This document shows, piece after piece, positions 9,836-20,245 of a DNA stretch of 64,000 nucleotides. Origin of the DNA: Arion vulgaris (taxonomy: Eukaryota > Mollusca > Gastropoda > Stylommatophora > Arionidae); contig CM036771.1 in the NCBI GenBank assembly GCA_020796225.1, positions 33,554,703 to 33,618,702 on the forward strand, in the 5' to 3' direction. The position numbers and the translations under genes were made by a program. The notes under the pieces were generated by a model, which searched no databases, had not been told where the DNA came from, and saw nothing but the letters and a program-made list of their open reading frames with translations. Every line of letters begins with the position of its first letter. The first letter of the stretch is position 1.

Positions 9836-10232
9836 AATAAGTAATTGTAATTTTAACCGCCTATATTATTCTAATTATTACCCATTGTTAACTTATTCCG
9901 TTTCATTCAGTCATCTTATATTAAATTAATATAAATTTCTTCTACAAAAATCATATCATTCATGTCGTTTCGTTAATAGAAGAAAACTATAATTTTCTTT
10001 TTTTGACAGATTTAGCAAGTTGATTTTATTTCTACTTTCACAGAGTGGACAACTCGAGAAAATTGAATTTGGTCAAACATTTTTTTAAACTGCATGAGGT
10101 CAAACTGTTTTAACTGTTTCCGTTCAGTACTCTTTGTTTTTCAATTTGTTAACACCTGTTTTATCTTGTTTATTCCAGTGTTGTTTGTTTTTCAATTGGT
10201 TAACTCCTGTCTTGTCTTGTTCCTTCCAGTGC
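9836..10232 (-). repeat. Segment duplicated at 10995-11395 (original, covers end of C1q exon)
   Basis: This stretch, from GTAATTGTAATTTTAACCGC to CCTTCCAGTGCTCCAG, covers the last repeats of the gene 1 tail and its 3' untranslated region. It is repeated almost unchanged about 1.16 kb away within the preceding intron. Confidence 0.85.
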
Positions 10233-10512
10233 TCCAGGTTTTTCAATTGGTTAACCCCTGCTGTGTCTTGTTCCCTCCATTTTTCTTTGTTTTTCAAATG
10301 TGAAGGTAAAATTCGATCTTGTACTCCCAAGTTCTCTTTATCTCTCAGTTGTGAGGTCGATGTTCTAATTGATTCCATCGAGTTCATATCATGTAAGGAA
10401 AAACCGGTAAAGCTTGCATAAATTTCATCTGGACGTCCGAAAAGATGAACTTCTCGGGGTGTTTTGACATAGACTAGATCGTCCTTGTCAAGTTTGAGAA
10501 CCACTGTGTTTG
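10124..10512 (-). CDS. C1q gene 1, last coding exon
   Basis: The acceptor reads TATATATTTCAG before CAAACACAGTGG. The exon encodes the final C1q strands (NTVVLKLDKDDLVYVKTP, then ASFTGFSLHD) and a Lys/Asn/Gln-rich tail. The tail holds three near-perfect 17-residue repeats of type LKNKxxWxxQDKTGVNQ and a partial fourth (LKNKEY) before the stop. A possible polyadenylation signal AATAAA is the complement of 10025-10030. Confidence 0.8.
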
Positions 10513-13500
10513 CTGAAATATATAAATAGAAAAATGGAAAAATTAATTCACTTTGTTAGACTTGTAGTATAATGAATATCTAACTTCAAACATTGATTTC
10601 ATGTTAAGTTTATGATTGAATAGTTTATGGATTGAATAAACATGTCTGATTTAGCAATACTGTCTGTAGATTTAACTCTGTTGAACAGGTCAAATGGATG
10701 GGAAAGCAGTCGAAGAAGAACATCCTCTACCCATTTTAGTGAAAAGAAATGCTAGATATAGAAACGTCGAGATATTTTTAAGTTCAATAACAGCTTGAAC
10801 ATTCAGATCATTGGACAATATATGGAGATCATAGTCAACATAAAACTTATTCTTAGTGGACAAGGGCAAAAACCATGTTTTTACACGCCATTTGCTTTCA
10901 GAATAAAAAAGATGACCTTTAGTGTGGCTCCTGGTAAAAAGGCGTCTAACACAAAGACACGTAGTGTGGCGTTTGGTCCACAAGGAGTCAACTGAATAAG
11001 TAATTGTAATTTTAACCGCCGATATTATTCTAATTATTACCCATTGTTAATTTATTCCGTTTCATTCAGTCATCTTATATTACATTTATATGAATTTCTT
11101 CTACGAAAATCATATCATTCATGTCGTTTCGTTAAAAAAAAAGAAAACTACAATGTTCTTTTTTGACAGATTTAGCAAGTTGATTTTAGTTCTACTTTCA
11201 CAGAGTGAACAACTGGAGAAAAATTAATTTGGTCAAACATTTTTTAAACTGCATGAGGTCAAACTGTTTTACCTGTTTCCGTTCAGTACTCTTTGTTTTT
11301 CAATTTGTTAACACCTGTTTTATCTTGTTTATTCCAGTGTTCTTTGTTTTTCAACTGGTTAACTCCTGTCTTGTCTTGTTCCTTCCAGTGCTCCAGCCAG
11401 TACATGCAGCCAGATCACACTTTTTCTTAAAGTCTTTAACAAGATAAAGGACCGTCTTCATTACACTGGGCTTCTTTACGACTCAATTCATCCCAGCAGA
11501 TCTTCTACACGTTTTGGTGAGAATATTTTTACTACAAAGCACAAACTCTGTAGCTCGACAAATATTCTAGGATTCATTGAAAACAAATACAATCTTGAAC
11601 AGAACGTTGCAGACCGAATTCGAAGTCACAAGCTTCGGAACATAAGGTGAACGCCACAACCACTTTGTCGTTAAGATCGTCAATATCTACAGTAGAATAA
11701 CGGGACGGAAAGCTAGAGGAAGGCCAGGTAAAGGTGGATAAAGACATGTTGTAGTTTATAAATAGATCAAATATATTTATAAAATATGATATGGCATTAC
11801 TTCCTCTTCTCAGTTTTAGATTTCGTCAGTTTTAGATGATGTTGTTGTATATACCGATGGGTCGGTTCAACGTGGTGAGAAATCCGGCTGGGGTTTCTTG
11901 GCTAATGCGCATGGTAGGTTTGTTGCAGAGCGAAGTGGGGCATACAGGACAACTACTTCTAGTATGAGGATGGAGGTTGAGGCCATTACTGTTGCCCTCC
12001 ATTGGATTTATGGGATTTCATTTACTGGGGCAGTTGTTGTCTCTCACTCTCAGTCGATGCTTCACAAGATCTAGAAGGGCAGGTTTCGGTATGAGTGGAT
12101 GTCGTCTATAGAAGTGTCTAACCTCCAGCGGCGTACGTGGATATACTGTCCTGGGCATGCGGGTGTTTACGGTAATGAGAGAGCGGGCAGGCTTGCATCA
12201 AGAGCATCGATTGTTGGGGAGTTGAAGATGGATAAGGGGATATTCTTCGGTCTCTTCGAGACTCTCTGTTGGATGAGGACACTAAAATCGATGTTGAATC
12301 GATCAAGCGATTTAAGCAGTTTGGAGTTACCCGTTGTTCAAGTCGAACTGGATGCCTGAGAGGCAGAGTGAGAGATGTGTTTAATCAGCGAGCCACAGGA
12401 ACCATCAGTATGCATACTCTTCGATATCTGTTGGGGAGACTGAGCACCTATGGGTCTGCCCGGAGTGCAATGACGTCAGTTTAGTAACCAATAACCAATA
12501 ACCAGATTACGTCAACAGAAATTGTTTAATCTGTCTTTATGGATTGTTTGTGATTTAACCTGTCTTTATAGATTGTTTGTGATTTACACTTTCTAGCGCG
12601 AGATTGTTGTTTCAGTAAAGTACATTTCAGTACGTAGGACAGCAAATTCGTGTTATGCATGCTTTATTTCGCGTTCGCCTTCTTAAGTAGAACAAACAAT
12701 TTTTGTTGACATAATCAGTCAATGCCCCTAGGCTGGATAGAGCTTCATTAGCGTCACAGCTTACCCTGGTAGTAGTGGTTAGCAGCCTGTGCGTTCTTCG
12801 GATCCTCGGCAGGTTACTAATTTTTCCTTGTCAACATTCCAAAGAAAGACTTAAGATCGCAGATCGAAAGACACAACACATCCTGCCGACCATACGTTTT
12901 TACAAATTATGTGGGTTTTTTCTGGTAAAATCAAATACACACTCTATTTTGTCGTGATGATTCAACTTGTTGCAGCGAAATAATACTCAGTCGAATTAAT
13001 AATAATAATTCCTCTCGTACCGTTATACGTTACATAGGGCCTGCAAGTAATTTCTCCATACCGCTCTATCCTGGGCAACTCGCTCAATCTCCTCCATGGA
13101 ACTGAGACCAATATTTCCTGCCTCTCTCAGCAAAGTTCGCTTCATGGTCTCCTTAGGTCGACCTCTCTTTCTTGAACCCTTTGCATCCCACTTCAATGCC
13201 TGCTTTGATATTCGTTGATCATTTCTCCTCAAGGTGTGTCCAACATATCTCCATCTTCTCTTTCTTATAACAGTTGTCACTAGTTAGGATTAAATTGTCA
13301 GTCGAATTAGGATTAAATTAAACGCTCCTAAGTATCAAGTCTTCTTCTTCTTCTTTTGTCTTCACACTGCTTCCGGATTGTTGCCCAGTATCGTGGAGTT
13401 TTGCTTTTGTCTTGCGCTGTTCTGATGGCTCGGGTCATTGTTATTTTTTTCTCTTTGACAGGATTCTGCTATACCATCTAAACATCTTTGTCGATGTCTT

Positions 13501-16500
13501 CAGTATCGAGCATCAAGTAATTTACTAAATATCATCAATTTAATCAAATTCAAATTAAACTTAGACGAGGTCAACTTTATTTCCAGAAACGACCTTCTAC
13601 AATTACAATGTCAATCCTTTCTTCTTTACGAAACACCTTTGTAAATGTCCCTTATATCGTAGAAAACTTATGATTGTTACTGGAGCTACGGAGTTCGTTC
13701 TTGGTGCAACAATATTGACAGTTGTGTCATTCTTACTGAGAAGGACGGGACTATTTCTAATAACCCGTCGTCGTAAGGAAGTCAAAACTTTGCATTGAAA
13801 CCGTGTTAATTCAAAAGTTATACCGCTTAAAACATGGCTCGATAATGTAAGTAATATGTCCAATCTGTCATATCACTTATAAACAATCACCTAACATGGA
13901 CTAAACTAAACAAAACACTGCTGTTCCTTAAGACAACTTACATCCAGGTCCAAACCCAGAAGATGCCCCAGTTCCATAAGCAGAAACAATATACTTGTCA
14001 TTGTGGTAAAGATCAATCAAGAATTTCTGACCTTCAATAGACAAGGCATTAATACTGAACACGTACAGTCCTTTCTGAAATAAATATAATATAATAGTAC
14101 TTGTAATAAGAGAAACATCAGGTACTGTATAAACTGAACAAAAAAAACCCAATAAAACACAATATTGGTTTTAAGTTGGGAAGTTAAAGAATGTCAACCA
14201 TTAATGACAGGCTTGTGCGGTATATTTTGTCAGTATGATGCAAGTCTTCTAAATGGCGCCCTTAAAAGTTTTTAAATTTAAATTAAGAAAACAATTGTAG
14301 ATGTTATATAACCGTTCTAATCTTGGGAAATAAATGTTAGTTGTACATTAGAAAGCGGTGGTAGTAATAGTTGCAATGTTCATTCGTATACTAGACTTAC
14401 ACTTCTTCTTATTCTTCTTCTTTAAACTATCCATATCGGCCACTTGTTAAACTACTCTTTGTGATTTGTATGTGTTCCGAGCCTAAGAGCGATTGTGCAT
14501 TGTGCCAGTTATGCGCCAACATGTAGGCCAGCACAACCAATTTCTGCGACGCTTTTTATTTACTAGGGTAGCTTCCGTAGGTCTTACATCAGTCGCTTCT
14601 TACGACATACCTTATAGTTGGCAGTTTTACTATTCTTTGCTCCTCTTGCAGTCCCCGGTAGATTCCTGCTGCATTATAGAATACACTTGCTTAAAAACCT
14701 TAGCAGAACAGAATCAAGAGCATACCCTGCTCTAGACTTAATTGAGTAGTACGTGTGAGGAAACCTAGTCGACCTGAAAACAAAGATGTGAGGATCCATG
14801 ACAGACCTGAACATGACTGCCCTGTCTGTTATCCATAGTGGATTAATTACATGATCAAAGATCGCAGAGGCAGAAAATATAAGAAACGACATATTACAAA
14901 GCTACAGTGTTTTTAAAGTCTCACTACATTTTATATGTAGAACTTGAAAACAAAGTACATGACGTCATAAACAAATGTGCTAAAACAAAGTAGTGAAATG
15001 AGTTACAATAGTCACTGCTATGGTATAATGTTGTTTTTGGTAAACTTGAAAACACAAATGAATTATTCATTATAGCAGATGTTGGAAATATTCACCACTG
15101 GCGTCAAGACATGTATGTGCATGTTTTTTTTTTATATTGTCAAGTATTCATTCTTTTGTTGAAACGTCATTATAGTTAGAGTGAAAATAAATGACACCAT
15201 TACACCAACAGACAAGAGTCATTCACTGCATATTGTGTTTTAATTGACTATTGGCCACATTGTTTCATGACAACATGTTCTTCGTTTTTCACATTTTTTC
15301 TACATATAAAGTGTAGTGCGACTTTACAAACAACTTGTATAACAATTATTATGATATATTACTATTGGGGCAGTGAACACTCCTTCTTTCTGATTGTAGG
15401 CATTTCCATGGTTTGTGATGACCTTGTCGTAGGTAATTATCTGCTTTTCTGGAATGACCTGATCTTTTTCAAACACTGCAGTGAATCCAATGGTCTGACC
15501 TGTGAAAAATGTGCAGAAATGATTGATTGATTGAGTGATCGATAGGACCATAATCATTGCACTTCGGTGAGTAACCACGTGTGCTCCGATCTCTTTCTTA
15601 CATAGAAAGATCTCAGCTGCAGTGCACGAACTCTGTAGCACCGGCTAGGGTCCCCTACGAAAGTTTGAAGATTATGGAGATATTTGTGTAGGAATATTAT
15701 TTAAATTTTTTTTCTAAAGAAGTTTGCCCGTGCAGCTGCTTTCCAGCCTATTCTTCTCGATTTTGAACTACCAATGGTTTATTTATGTGCTCATATTGAA
15801 CACGGGATATACGTTTTATCGTCCATCTCCGATAGGGCCAGAAACTCCATCTCACCTACACTGAGATCAGGAATTTCTGGAAAAATAGCCAGATGACTCT
15901 ACGAGGGAGCGAACTTTGTACCGTTAGCACGAGAGACGAACACCTAGCCTCTGAGCCACAAATAAATTTCACGAAGTGTTATTGAAGCAAGTAGTACCAA
16001 ATGTTTATCTTACACTTGAATTAGTTATTGGCTACAGCCTTTTTATCAATTCTCTTCTTATCTTATCTTAACCACATTTGCCGTGAAGCGTCGTGGGAAG
16101 AGTTAGTTTCTATATCTTGTGCCAGGTGTGTTGCGCTTGACGTTGTCAGTTCATGCTTTCGCAGGGACTCTGAGATGATATCTATCCATCGTATCCTTGG
16201 CCTGTCTCGTGCTCTGCGCCCTGAGTGTTGATTATTGTAGGCACGTGATGGTAGTAAATGTGGTTCCATTATCATTAGATGGCCGAACCACTTGATTCTT
16301 TGCTTCTCGATGTACTGTATGCATAGTATAGTACCAAAGATGCTTCTGATATTCTCGTTTCTCACTATATCTCTCCTTGTAACGCTGACAGCTTTTCGTA
16401 GATATATCATTTCACATGTTGTAATCTTTCTTTCTTGTGTCTTTATCTCCGAAGTTCTTGTGTAATATCTATAGCACAAATTTGTGCACATGTAAATCCC

Positions 16501-19500
16501 CTGGTGTTCTGCAAGTTCTATCGTAGGATCATCTTTAAATATCACTAATTATCACATAAAAATCATTGCAAACACATAATTTGATTCTAAAACAACGTGT
16601 TTCGTCGCCATCTTGTTTATTTGTTTTTTCATTTCTCTGACTAATCTAATCGCATTGATATCAGATGTTCGTAGTTACATATAGTCGAAGCATGACAGTA
16701 ATATACAGTTATATACTCCATGAGCATGATTCGTAAAGTCGAATCAGAAATGATGAGACGAAACTGGTTGGAGGTACAAGTACAGACATTGATAAGATAA
16801 ATCACCTTCATTTGTGTCCCTGGACATGCAGGAGTTAGTGATAATGAACGAGGTGATAGATTGGCTGGCTTGGCTACAATATCAGAGGGAGTTGCCATGG
16901 ACCGCGATGACATTCTTAACGCACTGAGAGCGTCTTTCTGGAAAGGGGCTTTATGGCTGTGAATCCCACTCTCTGACCAGATTGAGGGAGATGGGTGTCA
17001 ATATTGTTGCAGCCCGAAAAGAACGGCATACTAAATATGCAAAGAGATTAATTAATCAACATCGAACTGGCGTGTTGGGCCGTTGGAGCTGTTGGATTTG
17101 TTGAGGTGGAGATCGGAGCACCTATGGACGTGTTCAGAGTGCTACGATGATAGTGCTCATATAATTAATAACTGATAATTGATGAAAGTATTATAATCCC
17201 GGAAACAGTCAAGCATTAAATGTTGCATTGATATCGGTGCCGTGCAGTGTTTCATTGATATCAGTTCCGTGCGTGTTCATTGATATCAGTGCGGTGCGTG
17301 CTGCATTGATATCAGTGCGGTGCAGTGTTGCATGATATCAGTGCGGTGAGTGTTGCATTGATATCAGTGCGGTCAGTGTTGCATGATATCAGTGCGGTGC
17401 AGTGCTGCATAGATATCAGTGCGGTGCAGTGCTCATTGATATCGGTGCGGTGCAGTGTTGCATGATATCAGTGCGGTGCAGTGTTATCAAGATAATCACA
17501 CGCAGGCAATATTGACATTGAATATCAGGGTATATTTGTTGCAAGCATAATAACATGTCCGTAACTGTCATCGCATTGATTAATCAAGCAGCATCTTCTT
17601 CTCCTTTCCCCTTTAAAAATCGTGTGGGTGGCAGGTTTAATTGATATCTTGTGTGAGTGTTTGCATAGATTATTTTTAAATGCGTGCAGTGCTCCATCTT
17701 TGCTTGTTTCTGTGTTGCCCTTTTATTTCTGTGTGGTGCTCTGCTGCATTGATATCAGGCATTCTGGTGCGTGTCCAAACCATTTAGTCTGTGTTCTTAG
17801 TTGCATGACGTTTTCATCGGGAGTTTCTGATTTCATTCAATTGTGCTCTTATTGTACAGCTGAGTTTCTAAATACATCATCTCGTCGTTATGATTTCGCT
17901 CATTAACAGCTGTGTTGGCTGTCTTGCATTGGATATAGTGCTGGTCAGAAATCTTTCTATAGATTTTCAGTTGTGTGCATGTTAATGTACAAGCAGTGCG
18001 TGTTAATTGTCCATTACGGTTACTTTGCAATACATCATCTAATGAAATTATATTGTGCCTACTTACCAAGCTTGTTGATAGATACTTGCCTTGCAGTGTC
18101 ATTGATATCAGTGCGTGAGTGTTGCATAGATATCAGTGCGGTGCAGTGTTTCATTGATATCAGTGCGGTGCAGTGTTGCATATATATCAGTGCGGTGCTG
18201 TGCTGCATTGATATCAGTGCGGTGCAGTGTTGCATAGATATCAGTGCGGTGCTGTGCTGCATTGATATCAGTGCGGTGCAGTGTTGCATAGATATCAGTG
18301 CGGTGCAGTGTTGCATTGATATCAGTGCGGTGCAGTGTTGCATAGATATCAGTGCGGTGCTGTGCTGCATAGATATCAGTGCGGCGCAGTGCTGCATAGA
18401 TATCAGTGCGGTGCAGTGTTGCATAGATATCAGTGCGGTGCAGTGCTGCATAGATATCAGTGCGGTGCTGTGCTGCATAGATATCAGTGCGGTGCAGTGC
18501 TGCATAGATATCAGTGCGGTGCAGTGTTACATTGATATCGGTGCGGTGCTGAGCTATCAGTCAACATTATCAAGTACTACAAAACTCAACAACACAGGCA
18601 ATATTGAACAATGAAGTGGACAGAGATATATTTGTTGCTAAAGACATAACTAACCATGTCCGCTAAACTGTCATCAACAATCTTCCTCGTACACAAAGTT
18701 AACTAAAACGCAGACATCTTCTTCTTCTTCTCTTCCACCATTTACAGAAGTGTTGGTGGGGTGGAGGGTGGAAACGTAGTGATCTTGTCTGTGCTTGTTA
18801 AAATGCACTTTGTAAGCTGCTATTCATCTTCTTAAAGCTGTTCTTGATGCCGTCGCTCCATCTTTTGCTTGTTCTTCCTCTTGCTTTGTACTCTTTATAC
18901 TTTTTCTGTGTGGCTCTCTGTGGTAGGCGATACCAGCGCATTCTGGTCAGGTGTCCAAACCATTTAATATGTTGTTCTTTTATGAATTGCATGACTGTTT
19001 TCACATCTAGTCTTCTTCTGATTTCTTCATTTCTAATTTTGTCTCTTATTGTCACACCTGAAGCTTTTCTAAAACACATCATCTCTGTCGTTATGATTTT
19101 CCGCTCATTAACTTCTGTTATTGGACATGTTTAACATTGGTAACATAGTGTTGGTCAGAAAATCGTTCTTATGAGATTTGCTTTAGTTGTTAGCTGTATC
19201 TTTTAATGTGACAACAGTGGTGTTAATTGTCCCATTACCCGGTTATCTTTTGTGCAAACACATACATCATCTAATGAAATTTATCTTGTGCCTTACTTTT
19301 TAACCTAAAACCTAATCAGTTGTAAGTCTTTGAGCTCTTTTTCTAAAGTTCCCTATATATGTGCCTCTATGCCTTCTTTTCTTGCTGTCCATGTATTTCA
19401 CGTCTTTGCTGTCTCTTTTCTAATACTGACGACAAGTTCAGTCTATCAGGGACATTGTCTCTTTTGTATCTTGTTATTTACGACGTCTCAACCAGCTAGT

Positions 19501-20245
19501 TCTTGAAGTCTGAGATTGATAATCGTATCCTCCCAGTCTTCTAAATTTCAGTTAGTCTCTCTATTCTCTAATCATGTTTGTCTTTCAGCGTCAGGTCGAA
19601 AAATGAGACACCTGGAGCGACCCTCTCTATGCACCTTGTCTTTCTTTCTCTTCTCCAATCCTGATTTGTCTCACAGCTTCAGAGGAAGAAGAATTTTCTA
19701 GCACGGACTTTTCTTCAGTTAGTAAAATCTTCACTGAATGTTTGTTCATAGCAAGAAGTATATTTGTAAATAAAGTGTTAGATCCTTATTGTACATTGAG
19801 CATCGTCGAACGAAAGGAGATGTTGTCATCTCTTTCTTCGAACGCTCCATAACGACCACCTGTTAAACCACTCTTTGAAATTTGTATGTGATCTGAGCCT
19901 AAGTGCGATTGTTCGTTGTGCCAGTTTTGCGCCTACAGATAGGCCACCACATCCTATTTCTGCGATGCTTTTTATTTACTAAGGTAGCTTCCCAATACTG
20001 CTACCTCAGTCGCCTCTTACGAAACGCCTTGTAGGTCACAGTGTTACTATTCTTTGCTCCCTTGAGAGCCCCGGCAACACACGGATGCAGTTTGGCAACA
20101 ATGATACTGCGCCAGCTGTCTCGGAGTGTTCGTGATTTAATGCACAATGCAAACTATTGTCGTTTGCCATCTTAGTATTTCAGATAGATTACTTACTTGC
20201 AATCTGTCCAATTAACATGAGCAAAGCAACTGTTATCGACAACAT
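10124..20245 (-). CDS. C1q-domain protein, gene 1 (four coding exons)
   Basis: Joining complement 20197-20245, 15363-15499, 13942-14074 and 10124-10512 gives 708 bases, 235 codons plus stop, with GT donors and AG acceptors at each junction (phases 1, 0, 1). The start follows exon 1 at 21630 and an acceptor at 20261. Residues 1-16 are a hydrophobic signal peptide (MLSITVALLMLIGQIA). Residues from about 20 to 145 are a C1q globular domain: GFTAVF near the front, VITNHGNAYN, GVFTAP, GLYVFSINAL, LYHNDKYIVSAY, then VVLKLDKDDLVYVK and the closing ASFTGF. There is no collagen region, so it is a secreted globular-head C1q protein; such mollusc proteins act mainly as recognition molecules in haemolymph or mucus (family knowledge). 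A hydrophilic tail of about 90 residues with three 17-residue repeats follows. The frame is intact. Exact biological role is unknown. Confidence 0.8.
10513..10990. other. Intron 4 of C1q gene 1, proximal part
   Basis: AT-rich intron sequence. A piece at 10785-10830 (AACATTCAGATCATTG) matches the intron of gene 2 near 33895, which supports a common origin. The open frame on the minus strand at 10690-10983 shows no domain and is not supported as a gene. Confidence 0.45.
10995..11395 (-). pseudogene. Partial copy of the C1q gene 1 tail and 3' UTR inside its own intron
   Basis: It is colinear with 9836-10232, with only scattered substitutions and a small indel (poly-A run at 11135). On the minus strand it still encodes the WKEQDKTGVNQ and NKQDKTGVNK repeats and the same stop region. 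It lacks the C1q part and a splice acceptor. It lies within intron 4, so it could supply an alternative 3' end only if spliced in, for which no acceptor is evident. Confidence 0.8.
11400..11760 (+). other. Open but unidentified stretch
   Basis: A frame from about 11450 to 11648 stays open (containing HYTGLLYDSIHPSRSSTRFG and a GFIENKYNLEQNVADRIRSH segment) and ends at a stop, followed by another broken piece. No family is recognised. Its position between a duplicated segment and an RNase H fragment suggests retroelement debris. Confidence 0.3.
11836..12505 (+). mobile_element. LINE RNase H domain, degenerate
   Basis: The frame shows RNase H landmarks in order: VVVYTDGS (first catalytic Asp), MEVEAITVAL (Glu), VSHSQSMLH (the usual Asp is His here), CPGHAGVYGNERAGRLAS (usual Asp is Gly). 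It continues with frameshifted C-terminal sequence and ends with the tail AACCAATAACCAATAACCAG. Loss of two catalytic acids and stops mark it as dead. It sits in intron 4 of C1q gene 1. Confidence 0.75.
12506..13020. other. Intron 4 of C1q gene 1, middle part
   Basis: It contains two tandem copies of CTGTCTTTATxGATTGTTTG (12530-12590). The segment near 12940-12990 (TTCAACTTGTTGCAGCGAAATA) matches gene 2 intron sequence near 36210-36240, showing ancestral intron homology. No gene is seen. Confidence 0.45.
13023..13290 (-). mobile_element. LINE 3' end (RRWRYVGHTLRRND type)
   Basis: The minus-strand frame contains KRRWRYVGHTLRRND, KWDAKGSRKRGRPKETMKRT and SSMEEIERVAQDRAVWRNYL. This is the conserved C-terminus of endonuclease-reverse transcriptase LINEs. 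Very similar copies are at 31960-32240 (plus) and, decayed, at 36330-36650. Confidence 0.8.
13345..13505 (-). mobile_element. LINE 3' tail, same family as 50690-51810
   Basis: CACACTGCTTCCGGATTGTT, GCCCAGTATCGTGG, TTTTGTCTTGCGCTGTTCTG and TTTGACAGGATTCTGC match the extreme 3' end of the minus-strand LINE at 50690-50830. The copy is severely 5' truncated and begins with a (CTT)n run. Confidence 0.6.
13675..13780 (+). mobile_element. SINE1 body fragment
   Basis: GATTGTTACTGGAGCTACGG and AGTTCGTTCTTGGTGCAA match the body of the tRNA-headed SINE at 20830-20880. The head is missing. A corresponding piece sits in gene 2 intron 4 at 36770-36850, so the insertion predates the gene duplication. Confidence 0.5.
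13942..14074 (-). CDS. C1q gene 1, third coding exon
   Basis: The acceptor ATTTCAG precedes AAAGGACTGTACGTG and the donor GTAAGT follows GGACCTGGAT. The 133-base exon encodes KGLYVFSINALSIEGQKFL, then IDLYHNDKYIVSAYGTG, the central C1q strands. Gene 2 has an exon of identical length and phase at 37766-37898. Confidence 0.8.
14209..14280 (+). mobile_element. MITE fragment, GGGCCGTGC family
   Basis: GTGCGGTATATTTTGTCAGT, ATGATGCAAGTCTTC and GCGCCC match the left half of the MITEs at 37970 and 60193. The right half is missing or unrecognisable. Confidence 0.5.
14402..14662 (-). mobile_element. GAA-tailed repeat A, reverse copy
   Basis: Full-length minus-strand copy running from a (CTT)n start through CCACTTGTTAAACTACTCTT, GTGCCAGTTATGCGCC, TGCGACGCTTTTTATTTACT and AGTCGCTTCTTACGACAT to GCAGTCCCCGG. 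It lies in intron 3 of C1q gene 1. Confidence 0.75.
14745..14885 (+). mobile_element. LINE C-terminal fragment
   Basis: CCTAGTCGACCTGAAAACAA, GTGAGGATCCATGACAGACC and GGATTAATTACATGATCAAA match the region after the zinc knuckle at 3150-3290 and 39350-39470. Short and broken. Confidence 0.5.
15363..15499 (-). CDS. C1q gene 1, second coding exon
   Basis: The acceptor TTTTTCACAG precedes GTCAGACCATTGG and the donor GTAATA follows GCCCCAATA. The 137-base exon encodes the start of the C1q domain: QTIGFTAVFEKDQVIPEKQ, then ITYDKVITNHGNAYNQ and GVFTAPI. Its counterpart in gene 2 is 39525-39661, also 137 bases. Confidence 0.8.
15530..15965 (-). mobile_element. SINE2, nearly complete copy with tRNA-like head
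   Basis: Read on the minus strand it starts with TGTGGCTCAGAGGCTAGGTG, then TTCGTCTCTCGTGC and GTTCGCTCCC, a tRNA-like head with A-box character. It then passes CTGATCTCAGTGTAGGTGAG, GACGGACGATAAAACGT-like sequence, and GCTACAGAGTTCGTGCA, and ends in the ATCA-rich tail (complement of TTGATTGATTGAG). This order defines the family. It lies in intron 2 of C1q gene 1. Confidence 0.7.
16050..16500 (-). mobile_element. LINE 3' end (EKQRIKWFGHLMRM type)
   Basis: The minus frame contains TTCEMIYLRKAVSVTRRD, YIEKQRIKWFGHLMIMEP, RRARDRPRIRWID and SESLRKHELTTSSATHLAQD. A close copy is at 42763-43130. This is the last part of a LINE polyprotein, truncated at its 5' side. Confidence 0.75.
16715..17165 (+). 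mobile_element. LINE RNase H fragment, unexpanded copy
   Basis: The plus strand shows CPWTCRS, DRLAGLATISEGVAMDRD, DILNALRASFW and, near the end, EHLWTCSECYDDSAH, a Cys-pair motif followed by the tail ATAATTAATAACTGATAA. It matches 4400-4900 but lacks the 21-bp array, so it shows the progenitor state. Confidence 0.65.
17222..17490. repeat. 27-bp satellite array 1 (about ten copies)
   Basis: Units of GCATTGATATCAGTGCGGTG + CAGTGTT. Several copies lack one to three bases, giving an irregular period. The same unit makes array 2 at 18092-18560. It lies in intron 2 of C1q gene 1. Confidence 0.85.
17497..18070 (-). mobile_element. Degraded copy of the LINE tail at 18590-19300
   Basis: It is colinear with 18590-19300 from GGCAATATTGA to CATCATCTAATGAAATT, but is shorter and carries inserted pieces of the 27-bp satellite (for example CTGCATTGATATCAGGCATT and GCATTGGATATAGTG). 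With array 2 between them, the two copies form a composite direct repeat. Confidence 0.65.
18092..18560. repeat. 27-bp satellite array 2 (about seventeen copies)
   Basis: More regular than array 1; units alternate GCATTGATATCAG and GCATAGATATCAG with GTGCAGTG or GTGCTGTG. The unit is nine codons long and free of stops in several frames, which creates open frames up to 213 codons on the plus strand (CCIDISAVQ repeats) and 148 on the minus strand. These are not genes. Confidence 0.9.
18590..19300 (-). mobile_element. LINE 3' end fragment
   Basis: The minus strand encodes FRKASGVTIRDKIRNEEIRR, then FIKEQHIKWFGHLTRMRW, ARGRTSKRWSDGIKNSF and a SSLQSAF end. The same family end is at 24360-24545. 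The right part (19100-19300) is non-coding and shared with the degraded copy at 17900-18070. Confidence 0.7.
19301..19820. repeat. Intron sequence with dispersed repeat G
   Basis: The part 19560-19740 (CAGCGTCAGGTCGAAAAATG, AGACACCTGGAGCGA, CCTATGCACCTT, CCAATCCTGATTTG) matches 39060-39190 in intron 3 of gene 2. It may be an old insertion shared by both units or a LINE remnant; no domain is recognised. Confidence 0.45.
19825..20072 (-). mobile_element. GAA-tailed repeat A, reverse copy
   Basis: Runs from TTCTTCGAACGCTCCATAAC through TCTGAGCCTAAGTGCG, GTGCCAGTTTTGCGCC, TTTTTATTTACTAAGGTAGC and TCGCCTCTTACGAAACGCCT to AGAGCCCCGGCA. It lies immediately 3' of coding exon 1 of C1q gene 1, within intron 2. 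Confidence 0.75.

Noticed and set aside
10094..10421. Plus-strand hydrophobic frames (FFNWLTPVLSC repeats)
   Set aside because: They are antisense shadows of the repeat-coding tail of C1q gene 1, whose splice sites and domain support the minus strand.
10690..10983. Minus-strand 97-codon frame in intron 4 of C1q gene 1
   Set aside because: No domain, no conserved copy in gene 2, and no matching splice sites of the right phase.
17973..18614. Open frame of 213 codons with CCIDISAVQ repeats and the opposite-strand frame
   Set aside because: Both come from the 27-bp array, whose nine-codon unit lacks stops on both strands.
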